Origin: SABI01 sp028532915
GTDB taxonomy: Bacteria; Spirochaetota; Spirochaetia; Sphaerochaetales; Sphaerochaetaceae
DNA length: 64,000 nt
Direction: 5' to 3'
NCBI GenBank assembly: GCA_963677225.1
Contig: OY781923.1
Coordinates: forward strand, 620,001 to 684,000
The position numbers and the translations under genes were made by a program. Position 1 is the first letter of the stretch, and every line of letters begins with the position of its first letter. Positions 34,445 to 42,802 of this stretch are shown in pieces. Below the pieces are notes generated by a model that did not search any database, was not told the DNA's origin, and saw only the letters and a list, made by a program, of their open reading frames with translations.

Positions 34445-35151
34445 TCAGTCCGATTCTTTCAGATAGTATTTTGTGTAGTATTCCCACACACGGTCGATAT
34501 GGACCTTCGTCCATTTTGCCGCCATCTTCTGATCTCTCACCTTCAGTGATTCGTAAATCTTCTGGTGAGTCCGTTTCGAGTTCTTAATGATATCGGGAAT
34601 GTTCTGGTTGATTTCGTTGATCAGTTTCTCCATGAGGACGACGGTGGTCATGTACATATTCAGCAGATATCGGTTGTTTGCCGCCTGTGCAATGATCAGG
34701 TGAAACTCCATATCTATCTTACTGTACTCGGACTCATCACCGTTTACATGAAACACCATCATCTGAGTGATGATCTTTTCGAGTTGATCGAGCTGATCAT
34801 CGGTGATGTTGATAGCTGCCTGTTTGGTGATGGCCACTTCGATAACCTTTCTGGATTCGATCAGTTCATACAATGCATCGGCATCGGAGATCAGAGGAGC
34901 TTCGACGGGCGGAACCCATTTGCTCGGATCACCGCTGACGATGATCGTTCCCCGTTTCGGCTTCTGTTCGATGACACCGATTGATTCCAGTTCCGTCAGA
35001 GCTTCTCTGAGACAAAGTCTGCTGACACCCAACTGACGAGCAAATTCTACCTGATTAGGCAGCTTCTCACCTTCACAGATCTCTCGCGTATGAGAAGATC
35101 TTTGATTGCATCAATAGCATACTCGTAAGTTTTCTTTCTTCTTGTTCCCAT
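34445..35151 (-). pseudogene. GntR/FCD regulator with a frameshift
   Basis: From the ATG at 35151 (ribosome site GGAGAG) the frame reads MGTRRKKTYEYAIDAIKDLL, then hits a stop. Skipping two bases of a GAGAGATC run (forward 35078-35088) restores REICEGEKLPNQVEFARQLG, joining VSRLCLREALTELESIGVIE. This gives an intact winged helix-turn-helix and an FCD domain through to 34445. The open part alone would lack the first recognition helices and rely on a TTG start. So the gene is either broken by a 2-bp insertion of GA, or the assembly has an error here. It lies inside the TRAP/transketolase cluster and would be its local regulator. Confidence 0.8.
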
Positions 35152-35186
35152 CTTTGTCTCTCCAATGTAGCACAAAATTTATAAAA

Positions 35187-35197
35187 TTGTATATCAA
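35187..35197. promoter_or_regulatory. Candidate GntR-type operator
   Basis: TTGTATATCAA has TTG/CAA arms around five A/T bases and lies 36 bases upstream of the GntR pseudogene start. The assignment rests on position and dyad symmetry only. Confidence 0.3.
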
Positions 35198-35240
35198 CCA
35201 AACGTATCTATGAGTATTATAGAAACTCCCTTTATCAATA

Positions 35241-36119
35241 TTAAACTACATTCTCCTTCTTTTTATTGTATTTTTCTAATAAATTCTTAGCCCTCTGATA
35301 TATAGGGATATCAACCATTTCTCCTTCAATCACGATGACCCCGTCATTGACACTGCCGTGGTTTTCCCAGCAGCTCACGATCTTTCGAGCCCTGGATACT
35401 TCCTGCTCGGACGGAGTGAATACCGAATTCACTATATCTATCTGCGAAGGATGAATGCAGGTCTTCCCTGTCATTCCCATGTTCTTCACATTCCTGGTAT
35501 CTTCTGCAAGCCCTTCGGGATCTTTAAAATTAGCGAACGGAGTGTCTATCGCAGCGATGTTCTTTGCTCTGCATGCGATTGTCATTCTATTTCGCGCATA
35601 TTCGATCTCTTTACCTGAAGCAGTCCTCTCGACCTGGATATCTAGAGTGAAATCCTCAGCTCCGAACTGAGCCCCTTTCACTTTCGGTGAAGCATTGACA
35701 GTCTCCCAGATGGTCTGGACTCCCAACGCCGTTTCTATAAGAGGGATGATGACGAAATCCTGTCCGTCATCAACCGAGTTCTGAATGATCGTATCTGCAG
35801 ATTCGACCTGTCGGGCAGTAGATTTCGGAAGGACGATCCCGTCTGCTTTCAGCGAGACCGCCGCCCTGATATCATCTTCGGCGAAGGTGCTGTCAACAGC
35901 ATTGACCCGAACGAGATAGACTTTATCTGCCGCTTTTCGGATGATCGGGGGAGCGAGTTTGAGAAGATTCTTTCTTGCCAGTTTTTTATCCGACAGGCTC
36001 ACCGAATCTTCAAGATCGAAGATGACCGCATCACAGGTGGTGGAAGGGATCTTCTCCATGTATTTTTGCTGATTACATGGTACATAGAGAAATGATCTGC
36101 AGTTCGATATATCATTCAT
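35241..36119 (-). CDS. CitE/HpcH-family CoA-ester lyase-like protein
   Basis: The 292-residue TIM-barrel protein has the family marks SFLYVPCNQQKYMEKI, DAVIFDLEDSV, LVRVNAV, PLIETALG and FGAEDFTLDI; the last gives the Mg-binding acid. CitE-like enzymes cleave or form citramalyl-CoA, malyl-CoA and similar esters. No other citrate lyase subunit (CitD, CitF) is nearby, so a malyl-CoA-type lyase is more likely. It is encoded just after the TRAP permease on the same strand, which suggests it works on the imported acid. Confidence 0.85.
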   Translation of the reverse strand: MNDISNCRSFLYVPCNQQKYMEKIPSTTCDAVIFDLEDSVSLSDKKLARKNLLKLAPPIIRKAADKVYLVRVNAVDSTFAEDDIRAAVSLKADGIVLPKSTARQVESADTIIQNSVDDGQDFVIIPLIETALGVQTIWETVNASPKVKGAQFGAEDFTLDIQVERTASGKEIEYARNRMTIACRAKNIAAIDTPFANFKDPEGLAEDTRNVKNMGMTGKTCIHPSQIDIVNSVFTPSEQEVSRARKIVSCWENHGSVNDGVIVIEGEMVDIPIYQRAKNLLEKYNKKKENVV

Positions 36120-36130
36120 TTATACGCCTC

Positions 36131-37411
36131 TTATCCCAGTACGGAAGGCAGCCACATGCTCAATGGCGGCCAGAAAGAGACGAGCAGGAGCACTGCGAAC
36201 AATGGTATATAGTAGGGTGCTACTGCCTTCACGACTTTCTCGATAGGCTTTTCGGACATCGTTGATGCCATGAACAGACAGACTCCGAACGGTGGTGTAT
36301 ACAGACCGATGACCAGGTTCAGACAGATGAAGATACCGACCTGGATGGAATCCATACCGACCGATTTGAGAAGCGGAAGGAAGATCGGAGTGAAAACGAG
36401 AGTAGCCGTTCCTGTATCGAGTACCATACCGACGATGAGAAGAATCACATTGATCATGATGATGAGCAGGACCTTACTGTCGGCAACGAATCCGAGAAGA
36501 ACGACAAGAGACTGAGGAATCTGTTCGACTGTAAGAACAAATGCAAAGACGGTAGCTCCTGCAAGGATGAACATCGTATTTGAGATCATCGTGGTAGTTT
36601 CTCTTGCCGAACTTATGAAATTTTTGTAGGTGACCTTCTTATAGAAGAATTTACCCACCACGAACGAATAGACAACTGCAACACATGCAAGTTCTGAAGG
36701 ACTGTAGAATCCTGAGAACAGCCCGCCGAGAAGAATGATCGGAGCAAACATGGCAGGGATGCTGTGCAGCTGAATAGATCGTTTCTCTTTTTTGCTGATA
36801 TCTACATTTCCTTTCGGGTAGTTCTTTCTTCGTGCATTGAGCGTGATGATGATCATCAAAGTCACAGTCAAAAGGACACCGGGAACGATACCTGCTATCA
36901 GGATCTTGATACCCGAAACCGAGGCAATGAGAGCATATACCAGCAACGGGATGCTCGGCGGGAATATCGGACCGATAGCCGAAGAGGCAAGGGTGATCCC
37001 CAAAGCATCCTCATCCTTATATCCGTTTTCCTTCATGGCCGTCATTTCGATGTTTCCCAATCCGCCGAGGTCGGCCAGAGCGGCTCCCGACATTCCTGCG
37101 AAGATCAGACTCGCGATGACATTTACGTAGGCGAGACCTCCTTTTGCACGGCAGATACGGGACGTATTGACCGCCGAGAACAGGGCATTGGTAAGTCCTC
37201 CGTGGTTCATGATCCATCCTGCGAAGATGAAGGTTGGAACGGCCAGCAGTGTGATCGAATTCATCGATCCGCCCATTCTCTGCATGAGTGTCAGCAACGA
37301 CATGTCGCTGAATATCAGAAAGAGACCTGATGAGAATATCAGTGTGTAAGCGACCGGAACTCCGAGGAAGATCAGGCCGAAAAATAATCCTAGTACAACA
37401 TATCCGCTCAT
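36131..37411 (-). CDS. dctM: TRAP transporter large permease, DctM-like
   Basis: The 426-residue protein has about twelve membrane segments and DctM motifs such as VPTFIFAGWIMNHGG, FAGMSGAALADLGGLG and FICLNLVIGLYTPPFGVCLF. It forms the sodium-driven channel of a TRAP importer with the small DctQ protein, whose gene it overlaps by four bases. Confidence 0.95.
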   Translation of the reverse strand: MSGYVVLGLFFGLIFLGVPVAYTLIFSSGLFLIFSDMSLLTLMQRMGGSMNSITLLAVPTFIFAGWIMNHGGLTNALFSAVNTSRICRAKGGLAYVNVIASLIFAGMSGAALADLGGLGNIEMTAMKENGYKDEDALGITLASSAIGPIFPPSIPLLVYALIASVSGIKILIAGIVPGVLLTVTLMIIITLNARRKNYPKGNVDISKKEKRSIQLHSIPAMFAPIILLGGLFSGFYSPSELACVAVVYSFVVGKFFYKKVTYKNFISSARETTTMISNTMFILAGATVFAFVLTVEQIPQSLVVLLGFVADSKVLLIIMINVILLIVGMVLDTGTATLVFTPIFLPLLKSVGMDSIQVGIFICLNLVIGLYTPPFGVCLFMASTMSEKPIEKVVKAVAPYYIPLFAVLLLVSFWPPLSMWLPSVLG

Positions 37412-37917
37412 TTTGCATCTCCTGTATTCAGGTCGGCAGAACTATCCATCTGCAGCATCGATTTGGTCTTGAAGATGAGAACCAGAATGATCATGATGAT
37501 CCCGAACGGGAAGGCTCCGAAGAAAAGGTAGTTCGGCATTCTCATCGCCGCACTCTTTGTGAAAGCCAGTTTGTCCATATATAGTACGTATCCGGCTGAA
37601 ATCATTATCACACTGGAGAGGATTACCAGGTAGGATAGGATCTTCAATCCCTTCTTGATCATCGGAGGAGCTATATCATATAAGACAGTTATCTTGATAT
37701 CCTCCCCGTGATAGAGCAGAGACGGAAGTCCGAGCCAGATCATTGTGACCTGCAGCATACAGGAAAGTTCATATACCCACTGGAGTCCTATACTGAAGAC
37801 CTCGCGGATTATAACCTGTCCGAACAGCAGAACCGTGATCAGTATCAGGCAGGCAATCTGTATTTTTGCATATACGGAAAAGACTTGTTCGAACAGCTTT
37901 TCTGGTTTTGTTTGCAT
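37408..37917 (-). CDS. dctQ: TRAP transporter small permease, DctQ-like
   Basis: I chose the ATG at 37917; a TTG six bases upstream is closer to AAGGATAA and is the alternative. The protein of about 169 residues has four membrane segments and the DctQ-like stretch IREVFSIGLQWVYELSCMLQ followed by LGLPSLLYHGEDIKI. It completes the membrane complex between the binding protein and DctM. Confidence 0.88.
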   Translation of the reverse strand: MQTKPEKLFEQVFSVYAKIQIACLILITVLLFGQVIIREVFSIGLQWVYELSCMLQVTMIWLGLPSLLYHGEDIKITVLYDIAPPMIKKGLKILSYLVILSSVIMISAGYVLYMDKLAFTKSAAMRMPNYLFFGAFPFGIIMIILVLIFKTKSMLQMDSSADLNTGDAK

Positions 37918-37991
37918 AATCAATTTATCCTTTTCAATGTAGAGGACCGCCGGAAAGACGATCCTCTACAGGTTCATACGTTGTGAATCAA

Positions 37992-39011
37992 TCAGTATCC
38001 GAGATACTCTTTTACTTCAGCGTAGAAATCAGCATACTGAGGGAAGTTCTCTGCCACTTTCTTATCCACGCTTGCCTTGAATGCATCGACATCAAGTCCA
38101 TCTTCTGCTGTGATGAATGTCATTCCTTCATCAATGAGTTTCTGGATGATCTCCTGCTCTTCTCTGATACCCTGTTCAGTGAATTTCTCGGCGGTTTCAC
38201 GTCCAGCCTGCAATACTGCTTCCTGATAATCGGCAGGCAGAGACTGGAATGCCTCTTCGTTGACCATCATAGGACCGATTGCTGCGATATGCTTGGTATC
38301 CATCATGTACTTCTGCATATCCTGCATTCTTACAGCATACATTGTTGAAGGGGGATTCTCCTGACCTTCGACAACACCGGTAGAGAGAGCTGCAGGTACG
38401 TCGACCCAGTCAACAGGTACAGCAATTGCACCCATTCCTTCTACAGCAGTCACGTAGATCGGAGCCGGGATAGCACGGATCTTCACACCTTTGAGATCAT
38501 CGGGAGAGTAGATGGGGAAGTTACAAGTGAGACAGCGGGCTCCACCATATGTAGATCCGAGTAGTCTTACTCCGGCCTGATTGATGAATTTCTCATTTGC
38601 CTCCTGGAAGATCGGGCTTTCTGGCGAGTTCAGTTTGACATAATCTTCTACCGATTTTGCCAGATACGGTGTATCGAAAGCCTGAAGTTCGTCTACCAGT
38701 GATCCGAGATTTCCCCATGTGTCGTGGTGGAACTGAACTGTTCCTGTAGCTACCATCTCGAGCTGTTCGATCATTGAACCGAGCTGAGAGTTGGGGTAGA
38801 TCTTCGTCTGGATTCCACCGTCTGTGAGCTCTTCGAGTCTCTCGCAGAACCAGATTGCCATCTGTCCAGACTGGTTGGCTTCAGCATTCATGTGAGCATA
38901 TTTCCAGTGGAACACAGGTTTTTCATCGGCCGCAGCTTCCTCCTGACCGTTTGCGAAGACGAACCCTGCCGACATGATAAGAACGAGCAATAAAACCAAA
39001 AGTTTTTTCAT
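37992..39011 (-). CDS. dctP: TRAP substrate-binding protein, DctP-like
   Basis: The 339-residue protein has a signal peptide (MKKLLVLLLVLIMSAGFVFA) followed by NGQEEAAADE, a spirochaete-like mature start. It has the DctP family motifs LTDGGIQTKIYPNSQLGSM, LKGVKIRAIPAPIYVTAVEG and VEGQENPPSTMY. Most DctP proteins clamp an organic acid by a conserved arginine, here probably in VKIRAIP. It is the first gene of the minus-strand cluster, downstream of a strong promoter. Confidence 0.93.
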   Translation of the reverse strand: MKKLLVLLLVLIMSAGFVFANGQEEAAADEKPVFHWKYAHMNAEANQSGQMAIWFCERLEELTDGGIQTKIYPNSQLGSMIEQLEMVATGTVQFHHDTWGNLGSLVDELQAFDTPYLAKSVEDYVKLNSPESPIFQEANEKFINQAGVRLLGSTYGGARCLTCNFPIYSPDDLKGVKIRAIPAPIYVTAVEGMGAIAVPVDWVDVPAALSTGVVEGQENPPSTMYAVRMQDMQKYMMDTKHIAAIGPMMVNEEAFQSLPADYQEAVLQAGRETAEKFTEQGIREEQEIIQKLIDEGMTFITAEDGLDVDAFKASVDKKVAENFPQYADFYAEVKEYLGY

Positions 39012-39087
39012 ATCTTTCTCCTTTTTTTGGATTTCTTTCCTATGATCGACTAAAAAACCGGCATGGCAAAACCTTTCTCGATTTTAA

Positions 39088-39102
39088 ATAGTCATATCAT
39101 AT
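39088..39102. repeat. Direct repeat, copy 1, in the divergent promoter region
   Basis: ATAGTCATATCATAT lies downstream of the -10 box of the TRAP operon promoter. It matches 14 of 15 bases of the copy at 39245-39259. It is a candidate binding site for a regulator of the divergent genes. Confidence 0.45.
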
Positions 39103-39119
39103 AATTAATTGCTAAATGA

Positions 39120-39148
39120 ATAGTATCACGGGTTTTTCTGGTTGTCAA
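39120..39148 (-). promoter_or_regulatory. Promoter of the TRAP operon
   Basis: On the minus strand TTGACA (39143-39148) and TACTAT (39120-39125) are separated by 17 bases. It is located in the 307-base AT-rich divergent intergenic region 39012-39318. Confidence 0.75.
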
Positions 39149-39244
39149 AAAAAACTTTCAAAAAAAATATATTGATATAAATTATTATTATAAAATAGTT
39201 TAAGAGTTATATTCTGGTAAAATGTTTTATAGATAAAAAATTAT

Positions 39245-39259
39245 ATAGTCATATTATAT
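39245..39259. repeat. Direct repeat, copy 2, in the divergent promoter region
   Basis: ATAGTCATATTATAT lies just upstream of the plus-strand -35 box at 39265. It is 157 bases from copy 1. Confidence 0.45.
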
Positions 39260-39264
39260 TACTA

Positions 39265-39292
39265 TTGATTTTTGAAATATTTATAGTACAAT
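39265..39292 (+). promoter_or_regulatory. Promoter of the GHL6-like gene
   Basis: TTGATT at 39265-39270 and TACAAT at 39287-39292 are separated by 16 bases. The start codon at 39319 follows CTGGAGGG. Confidence 0.6.
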
Positions 39293-39318
39293 GAGGAAAG
39301 AAACAAACTGGAGGGCGT

Positions 39319-41466
39319 ATGTCTAGTGTCTTAGAACGGATGAACGAAAGCTATTGTCGTTCCTATATTAGTCAGCATTATGAGGGGTGGGAAACCAGAA
39401 TACTTGAACGGTATGATATTCAGAATTTTATCAAAACCTTAGATGATCAGGACGCTGAAGCTGTGATAGTGACAGCCCGGACGTTCACAGGATACTGGTA
39501 CACTGACCTGGGATTCGGAAAGATGATGCCGGGACTCAATGGCGTCGACCAGCTGCAGCAGAGCATCGATTATTTCAGAAAGAATACCGATAAGATCATC
39601 ATAGCTTATTTCACCGCAGTCTACGACAAGGACCAGTATGATATGCATCCCGATTGGAGGCAGGTCGGAAAAGACGGAAAGCCTCTTTCTGTAGGTGCAG
39701 AGAAAGTCGTGTGCATGAACAGTCCGTACAGAGAATACATCAAATACATGGTGAGAAAACTGTTCGAGATGAGAGATATAGACGGGATGCTGCTCGATAT
39801 GGCCTTCTTCTCCGATAAGATCTGCTACTGTGAGAACTGCAGAAGAAAATTCAAGGCGCAGTACCGGTCCGATATTCCCGAAAAAGAAGATTTCAACGAT
39901 CCTGTTTTCAGAAACTATATCAGATTCAGAAGGAAGAGCAACGAGACATTCATCAAAGAGATCTTCGATGAGGTCAGAAAGGTCAAAGATGATGTGGTCC
40001 TCTATCCCCAGTATCAGCTCCTTAAAGACAGGGGTATGAATTCTCAGAACCTCGAGATAGCAAATTTCTCCGATTTCATCTATACCGATATTTACTGGGA
40101 GCACGGCTATCTTCCCATCAGTGCAATAAGCAAGATCAGCAAGACTCTCTGTAAGAATCTGCCCGAGATCGGGTTTATGACCAGACCGGGTACACATAAC
40201 GATGCTCCTAATATGAAGACACTCGATCAGATCAGATACGAATCGTTCACTGTCCTGGCAAATGCCTGTGCAGTTCATTATCACGATATCATGTGGCCTG
40301 ACGGGACACTGCAGAAAGAGATGTGGGACCGCCACAGAATCGTGTTCAACGAGATTCAAAAGAGAGTTCCCTGGAGCAATAAAGGGAAAAGTGCGGCGCA
40401 GGTAGCCGTCTTATACAGTGAAGATACGATGGTATGGTACGGGCGGCATTCAAGAACTCCCGATGTGAAAGCTCATCTGTACGGTATCTTCAGGGCTCTC
40501 ACCGAGCTGAAGATCGACTATAACATCATAGTCGACACCAATGAAAAGACGCTTTCAAAATATGATACGCTGATTCTACCCAACGTTGCCTGTCTATCGG
40601 AAACGGAATGCGACCAGATCCGGTCTTTCGTGAAAGATGGCGGCGGACTTGTTGCCAGCGGATCTACCTCATTATGTGACTGTGAAGGTTCACCACTGCA
40701 GAATTTCAGACTCAGTGATGTCTTCGGGGCTTCTCGAATCGATGATACCGGAAGCTACTCAAGAGTATTCCATAAATATGATAATACTAGCGAAATCGGA
40801 AAGAATACCAGTGAAGACGGAATGATGACGAACTGGGGCGTATCGCAGAAGGTCGAATTGACGACAGGTAAAGCCGCAGCGACTGTCGTATATCCCTATA
40901 CCGAACCGAGTGACGACAGGTTCATCAACTCTATGGCAAATCCACCTGCCGTGTATACGGATGAAACCGCCTGTGTCGTAAATGATTTCGGAAAAGGAAG
41001 GTGTGTCTATTTCTGCGGGGAGATAGAGAAGAACTATCTGATCACCAGTTTTCCTGAACTGAAAACTATCATGCATAATGCAATTGTGACGACGATGAGA
41101 AAAGAGCTTAAAGTAGAAGTTGTACAGGATGCTCTCGTAGAAGTGACAACCTTTGAAACTGAAGATACCCTCTATGTGCATATGGTGAACGGACAGGCAA
41201 ATAAAGGTATTTCATTCTCGGAAGGCAAGCCGATGCTGTCCAGAGATCATATTTTCGGCGGTGAAAGCTATATCGAGACCAGAGAGCTTATTCAGAAGAT
41301 CATCCCGACTCATAATACGAAAGTGAGAATCAGCGGATATGAAGTAAAAGATGCTGTATTGCAGCCCCGTGGTGAAAAACTCGAATTCAAGGTTGAAGAC
41401 AGTATCACCGAAATATTCATACCTCTGCTCGAATACCATGATATCGCAGTCATATCGGTCAAATAA
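39319..41466 (+). CDS. GHL6-like glycoside hydrolase with beta-galactosidase trimerisation-like domain
   Basis: The 715-residue protein has no signal peptide. The first 350 residues look like an alpha/beta-barrel of the hypothetical glycosyl hydrolase 6 type, with RDIDGMLLDMAFF as a probable catalytic-acid strand end and a cysteine pair in CYCENCRRKF. Residues about 360-560 resemble a beta-galactosidase trimerisation (amidotransferase-like) domain (VAVLYSEDTMVWYG, YDTLILPNVACLSE, VKDGGGLVASGSTSLCD). The rest is a small beta domain. A cytoplasmic glycosidase acting on a rare glycoside is the best guess. It is divergent from the TRAP operon and may share regulation. Confidence 0.7.
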   Translation: MSSVLERMNESYCRSYISQHYEGWETRILERYDIQNFIKTLDDQDAEAVIVTARTFTGYWYTDLGFGKMMPGLNGVDQLQQSIDYFRKNTDKIIIAYFTAVYDKDQYDMHPDWRQVGKDGKPLSVGAEKVVCMNSPYREYIKYMVRKLFEMRDIDGMLLDMAFFSDKICYCENCRRKFKAQYRSDIPEKEDFNDPVFRNYIRFRRKSNETFIKEIFDEVRKVKDDVVLYPQYQLLKDRGMNSQNLEIANFSDFIYTDIYWEHGYLPISAISKISKTLCKNLPEIGFMTRPGTHNDAPNMKTLDQIRYESFTVLANACAVHYHDIMWPDGTLQKEMWDRHRIVFNEIQKRVPWSNKGKSAAQVAVLYSEDTMVWYGRHSRTPDVKAHLYGIFRALTELKIDYNIIVDTNEKTLSKYDTLILPNVACLSETECDQIRSFVKDGGGLVASGSTSLCDCEGSPLQNFRLSDVFGASRIDDTGSYSRVFHKYDNTSEIGKNTSEDGMMTNWGVSQKVELTTGKAAATVVYPYTEPSDDRFINSMANPPAVYTDETACVVNDFGKGRCVYFCGEIEKNYLITSFPELKTIMHNAIVTTMRKELKVEVVQDALVEVTTFETEDTLYVHMVNGQANKGISFSEGKPMLSRDHIFGGESYIETRELIQKIIPTHNTKVRISGYEVKDAVLQPRGEKLEFKVEDSITEIFIPLLEYHDIAVISVK

Positions 41467-41479
41467 ACAATAGTCTGAA

Positions 41480-41508
41480 GAAGGACAGCAGTGTAGCTGC
41501 TGTCCTTC
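41480..41508 (+). terminator. Hairpin after the GHL6-like gene
   Basis: GAAGGACAGCAG (41480-41491) pairs with CTGCTGTCCTTC (41497-41508), a perfect 12-bp stem with a five-base loop. It is not followed by a T-run. It separates this gene from the ABC operon beginning at 41704. Confidence 0.65.
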
Positions 41509-41703
41509 AGATAGATATTGTATAATCTGACAGCGAAAAAAATTGCGAATAGTAATATAAAATATTAGTAAAACTATTATCTTTAGATAATTCATGCTGA
41601 CATCTTTGCTGATTTATCGACATATTTGCCTGATTATCTCCTTGCGGGCAGAAAAGAACGCTCATAAACTTTTTAAAAAGGATTAATTAAAAAGGAGAAT
41701 TTT

Positions 41704-42717
41704 ATGAAAAAGGTATTAGTCTTTACGGTATTGCTTCTTGCTGTATCCCTTTCGGTCTTCGCAGCCGGTGCCGAAGAAAAACCGGCGGAAGAATCCAATG
41801 AACTGACGTTGTATTATTCGCATGCTGCCGACTGGACAGATCCGATCATCAAGGAATTTCAGGAAAGAACTGGAATCCGGGTAAATCTTGTGGGCGCCGG
41901 AACAGGTGAGCTTGTTTCCAGAATCAAAGCAGAGAAGGATAATCCTCTTGCGGATGTTCTGTGGGGAGGCGGATCTGATTCATATCAGGTGATTATCGAT
42001 CTGCTTGAACCATTTGAAACCGATCATATGGACAATGTTTTTGATGTGACCAGAGATCCCGATAACCATTGGCACGGAACAACAATCGATCCGATGGTGA
42101 TTATCTATAATCCGAAACTAGTTGCACCGGAAGATGTTCCTACCGGATGGGCTGATTTGCTGAATCCAAAGTTCAAAGGTAAAATAGCTCATGCAGATCC
42201 TGCCAGATCAGGATCAGCGTTCATGGCATTGATTATTCAGCTTCTTTCTATGGGAGGAGACAATGAAGTAGGTTGGCAGTATATGGCAGATTTCGTAGAA
42301 AACCTTGATGGCAAACTATTAGGTTCTTCTTCCGGTACGTTCAAAGGGGTGTCTGACGGTGAGTACGCTGTAGGTATCACCTATGAGGAAGCTGCTCTGA
42401 GATATCAGAGAGCTGGTGCGAACCTGAGAGTTGTTTATCCTGTGGAAGGTTCGTCCAAGGTTCCAAGTCCTATTGCAATCGTTAAAGGTGCAAAGAATAT
42501 GGAGAATGCCAAAAAATTCGTCAACTTCATCCTGAGCAAAGACGTCCAGTCCTTAATGGGAGATCTTAACAGAAGGACAGTCAGAAATGATATCGAGTTA
42601 CCTGAGATCATGGTTCCGAACGATGAACTCGGTGACATACCATACGATACAGTCTGGGTCGGTGCAAATAAAGACCGGATCATGAATCAATGGAAGGATC
42701 TGATCGTAGGACGGTAG
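41704..42717 (+). CDS. AfuA/FbpA-like ABC substrate-binding protein
   Basis: The 337-residue protein has a signal peptide ending VFAAGAEEKPAEE. Its fold class is the iron(III)/AfuA group, with ADVLWGGGSDSYQVI, NPKFKGKIAHADPARSGSAF, SSSGTFKGVSDGEYAVGITY and MGDLNRRTVRNDI. It lacks the paired tyrosines near the C-terminus that bind iron in FbpA. The serine-rich SSSGTFKG stretch could bind phosphate, as in the sugar-phosphate receptor AfuA. A phosphatase gene in the operon supports sugar-phosphate uptake; this is inference. Confidence 0.85.
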   Translation: MKKVLVFTVLLLAVSLSVFAAGAEEKPAEESNELTLYYSHAADWTDPIIKEFQERTGIRVNLVGAGTGELVSRIKAEKDNPLADVLWGGGSDSYQVIIDLLEPFETDHMDNVFDVTRDPDNHWHGTTIDPMVIIYNPKLVAPEDVPTGWADLLNPKFKGKIAHADPARSGSAFMALIIQLLSMGGDNEVGWQYMADFVENLDGKLLGSSSGTFKGVSDGEYAVGITYEEAALRYQRAGANLRVVYPVEGSSKVPSPIAIVKGAKNMENAKKFVNFILSKDVQSLMGDLNRRTVRNDIELPEIMVPNDELGDIPYDTVWVGANKDRIMNQWKDLIVGR

Positions 42718-42733
42718 ATCTTCACTCTCTAGT

Positions 42734-42761
42734 GCTGCAAAGGACGACCGTCCTTTGCAGC
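42734..42761 (+). terminator. Intra-operon hairpin after the AfuA-like gene
   Basis: GCTGCAAAGGACG (42734-42746) and CGTCCTTTGCAGC (42749-42761) form an almost uninterrupted stem. It has no T-run. Like the hairpin after the other binding-protein gene (11290-11321), it probably stabilises the upstream mRNA or limits read-through into the permease genes. Confidence 0.6.
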
Positions 42762-42802
42762 CAGATCGAAATGCAAACATCTCAATAAAGGAGAACTTCA
42801 CG

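Noticed and set aside
33682..34587. 301-codon open frame antisense to the aldehyde dehydrogenase
   Set aside because: It spans two minus-strand genes and their intergenic gap and has no family features.
39439..40359. 306-codon open frame antisense to the GHL6-like gene
   Set aside because: It is a shadow of a motif-bearing gene and lacks a ribosome site.
41704..42717. Ferric iron-binding protein assignment
   Set aside because: The family is often annotated as iron-binding, but the paired C-terminal tyrosines are not seen and the operon carries a phosphatase, so iron is not favoured.
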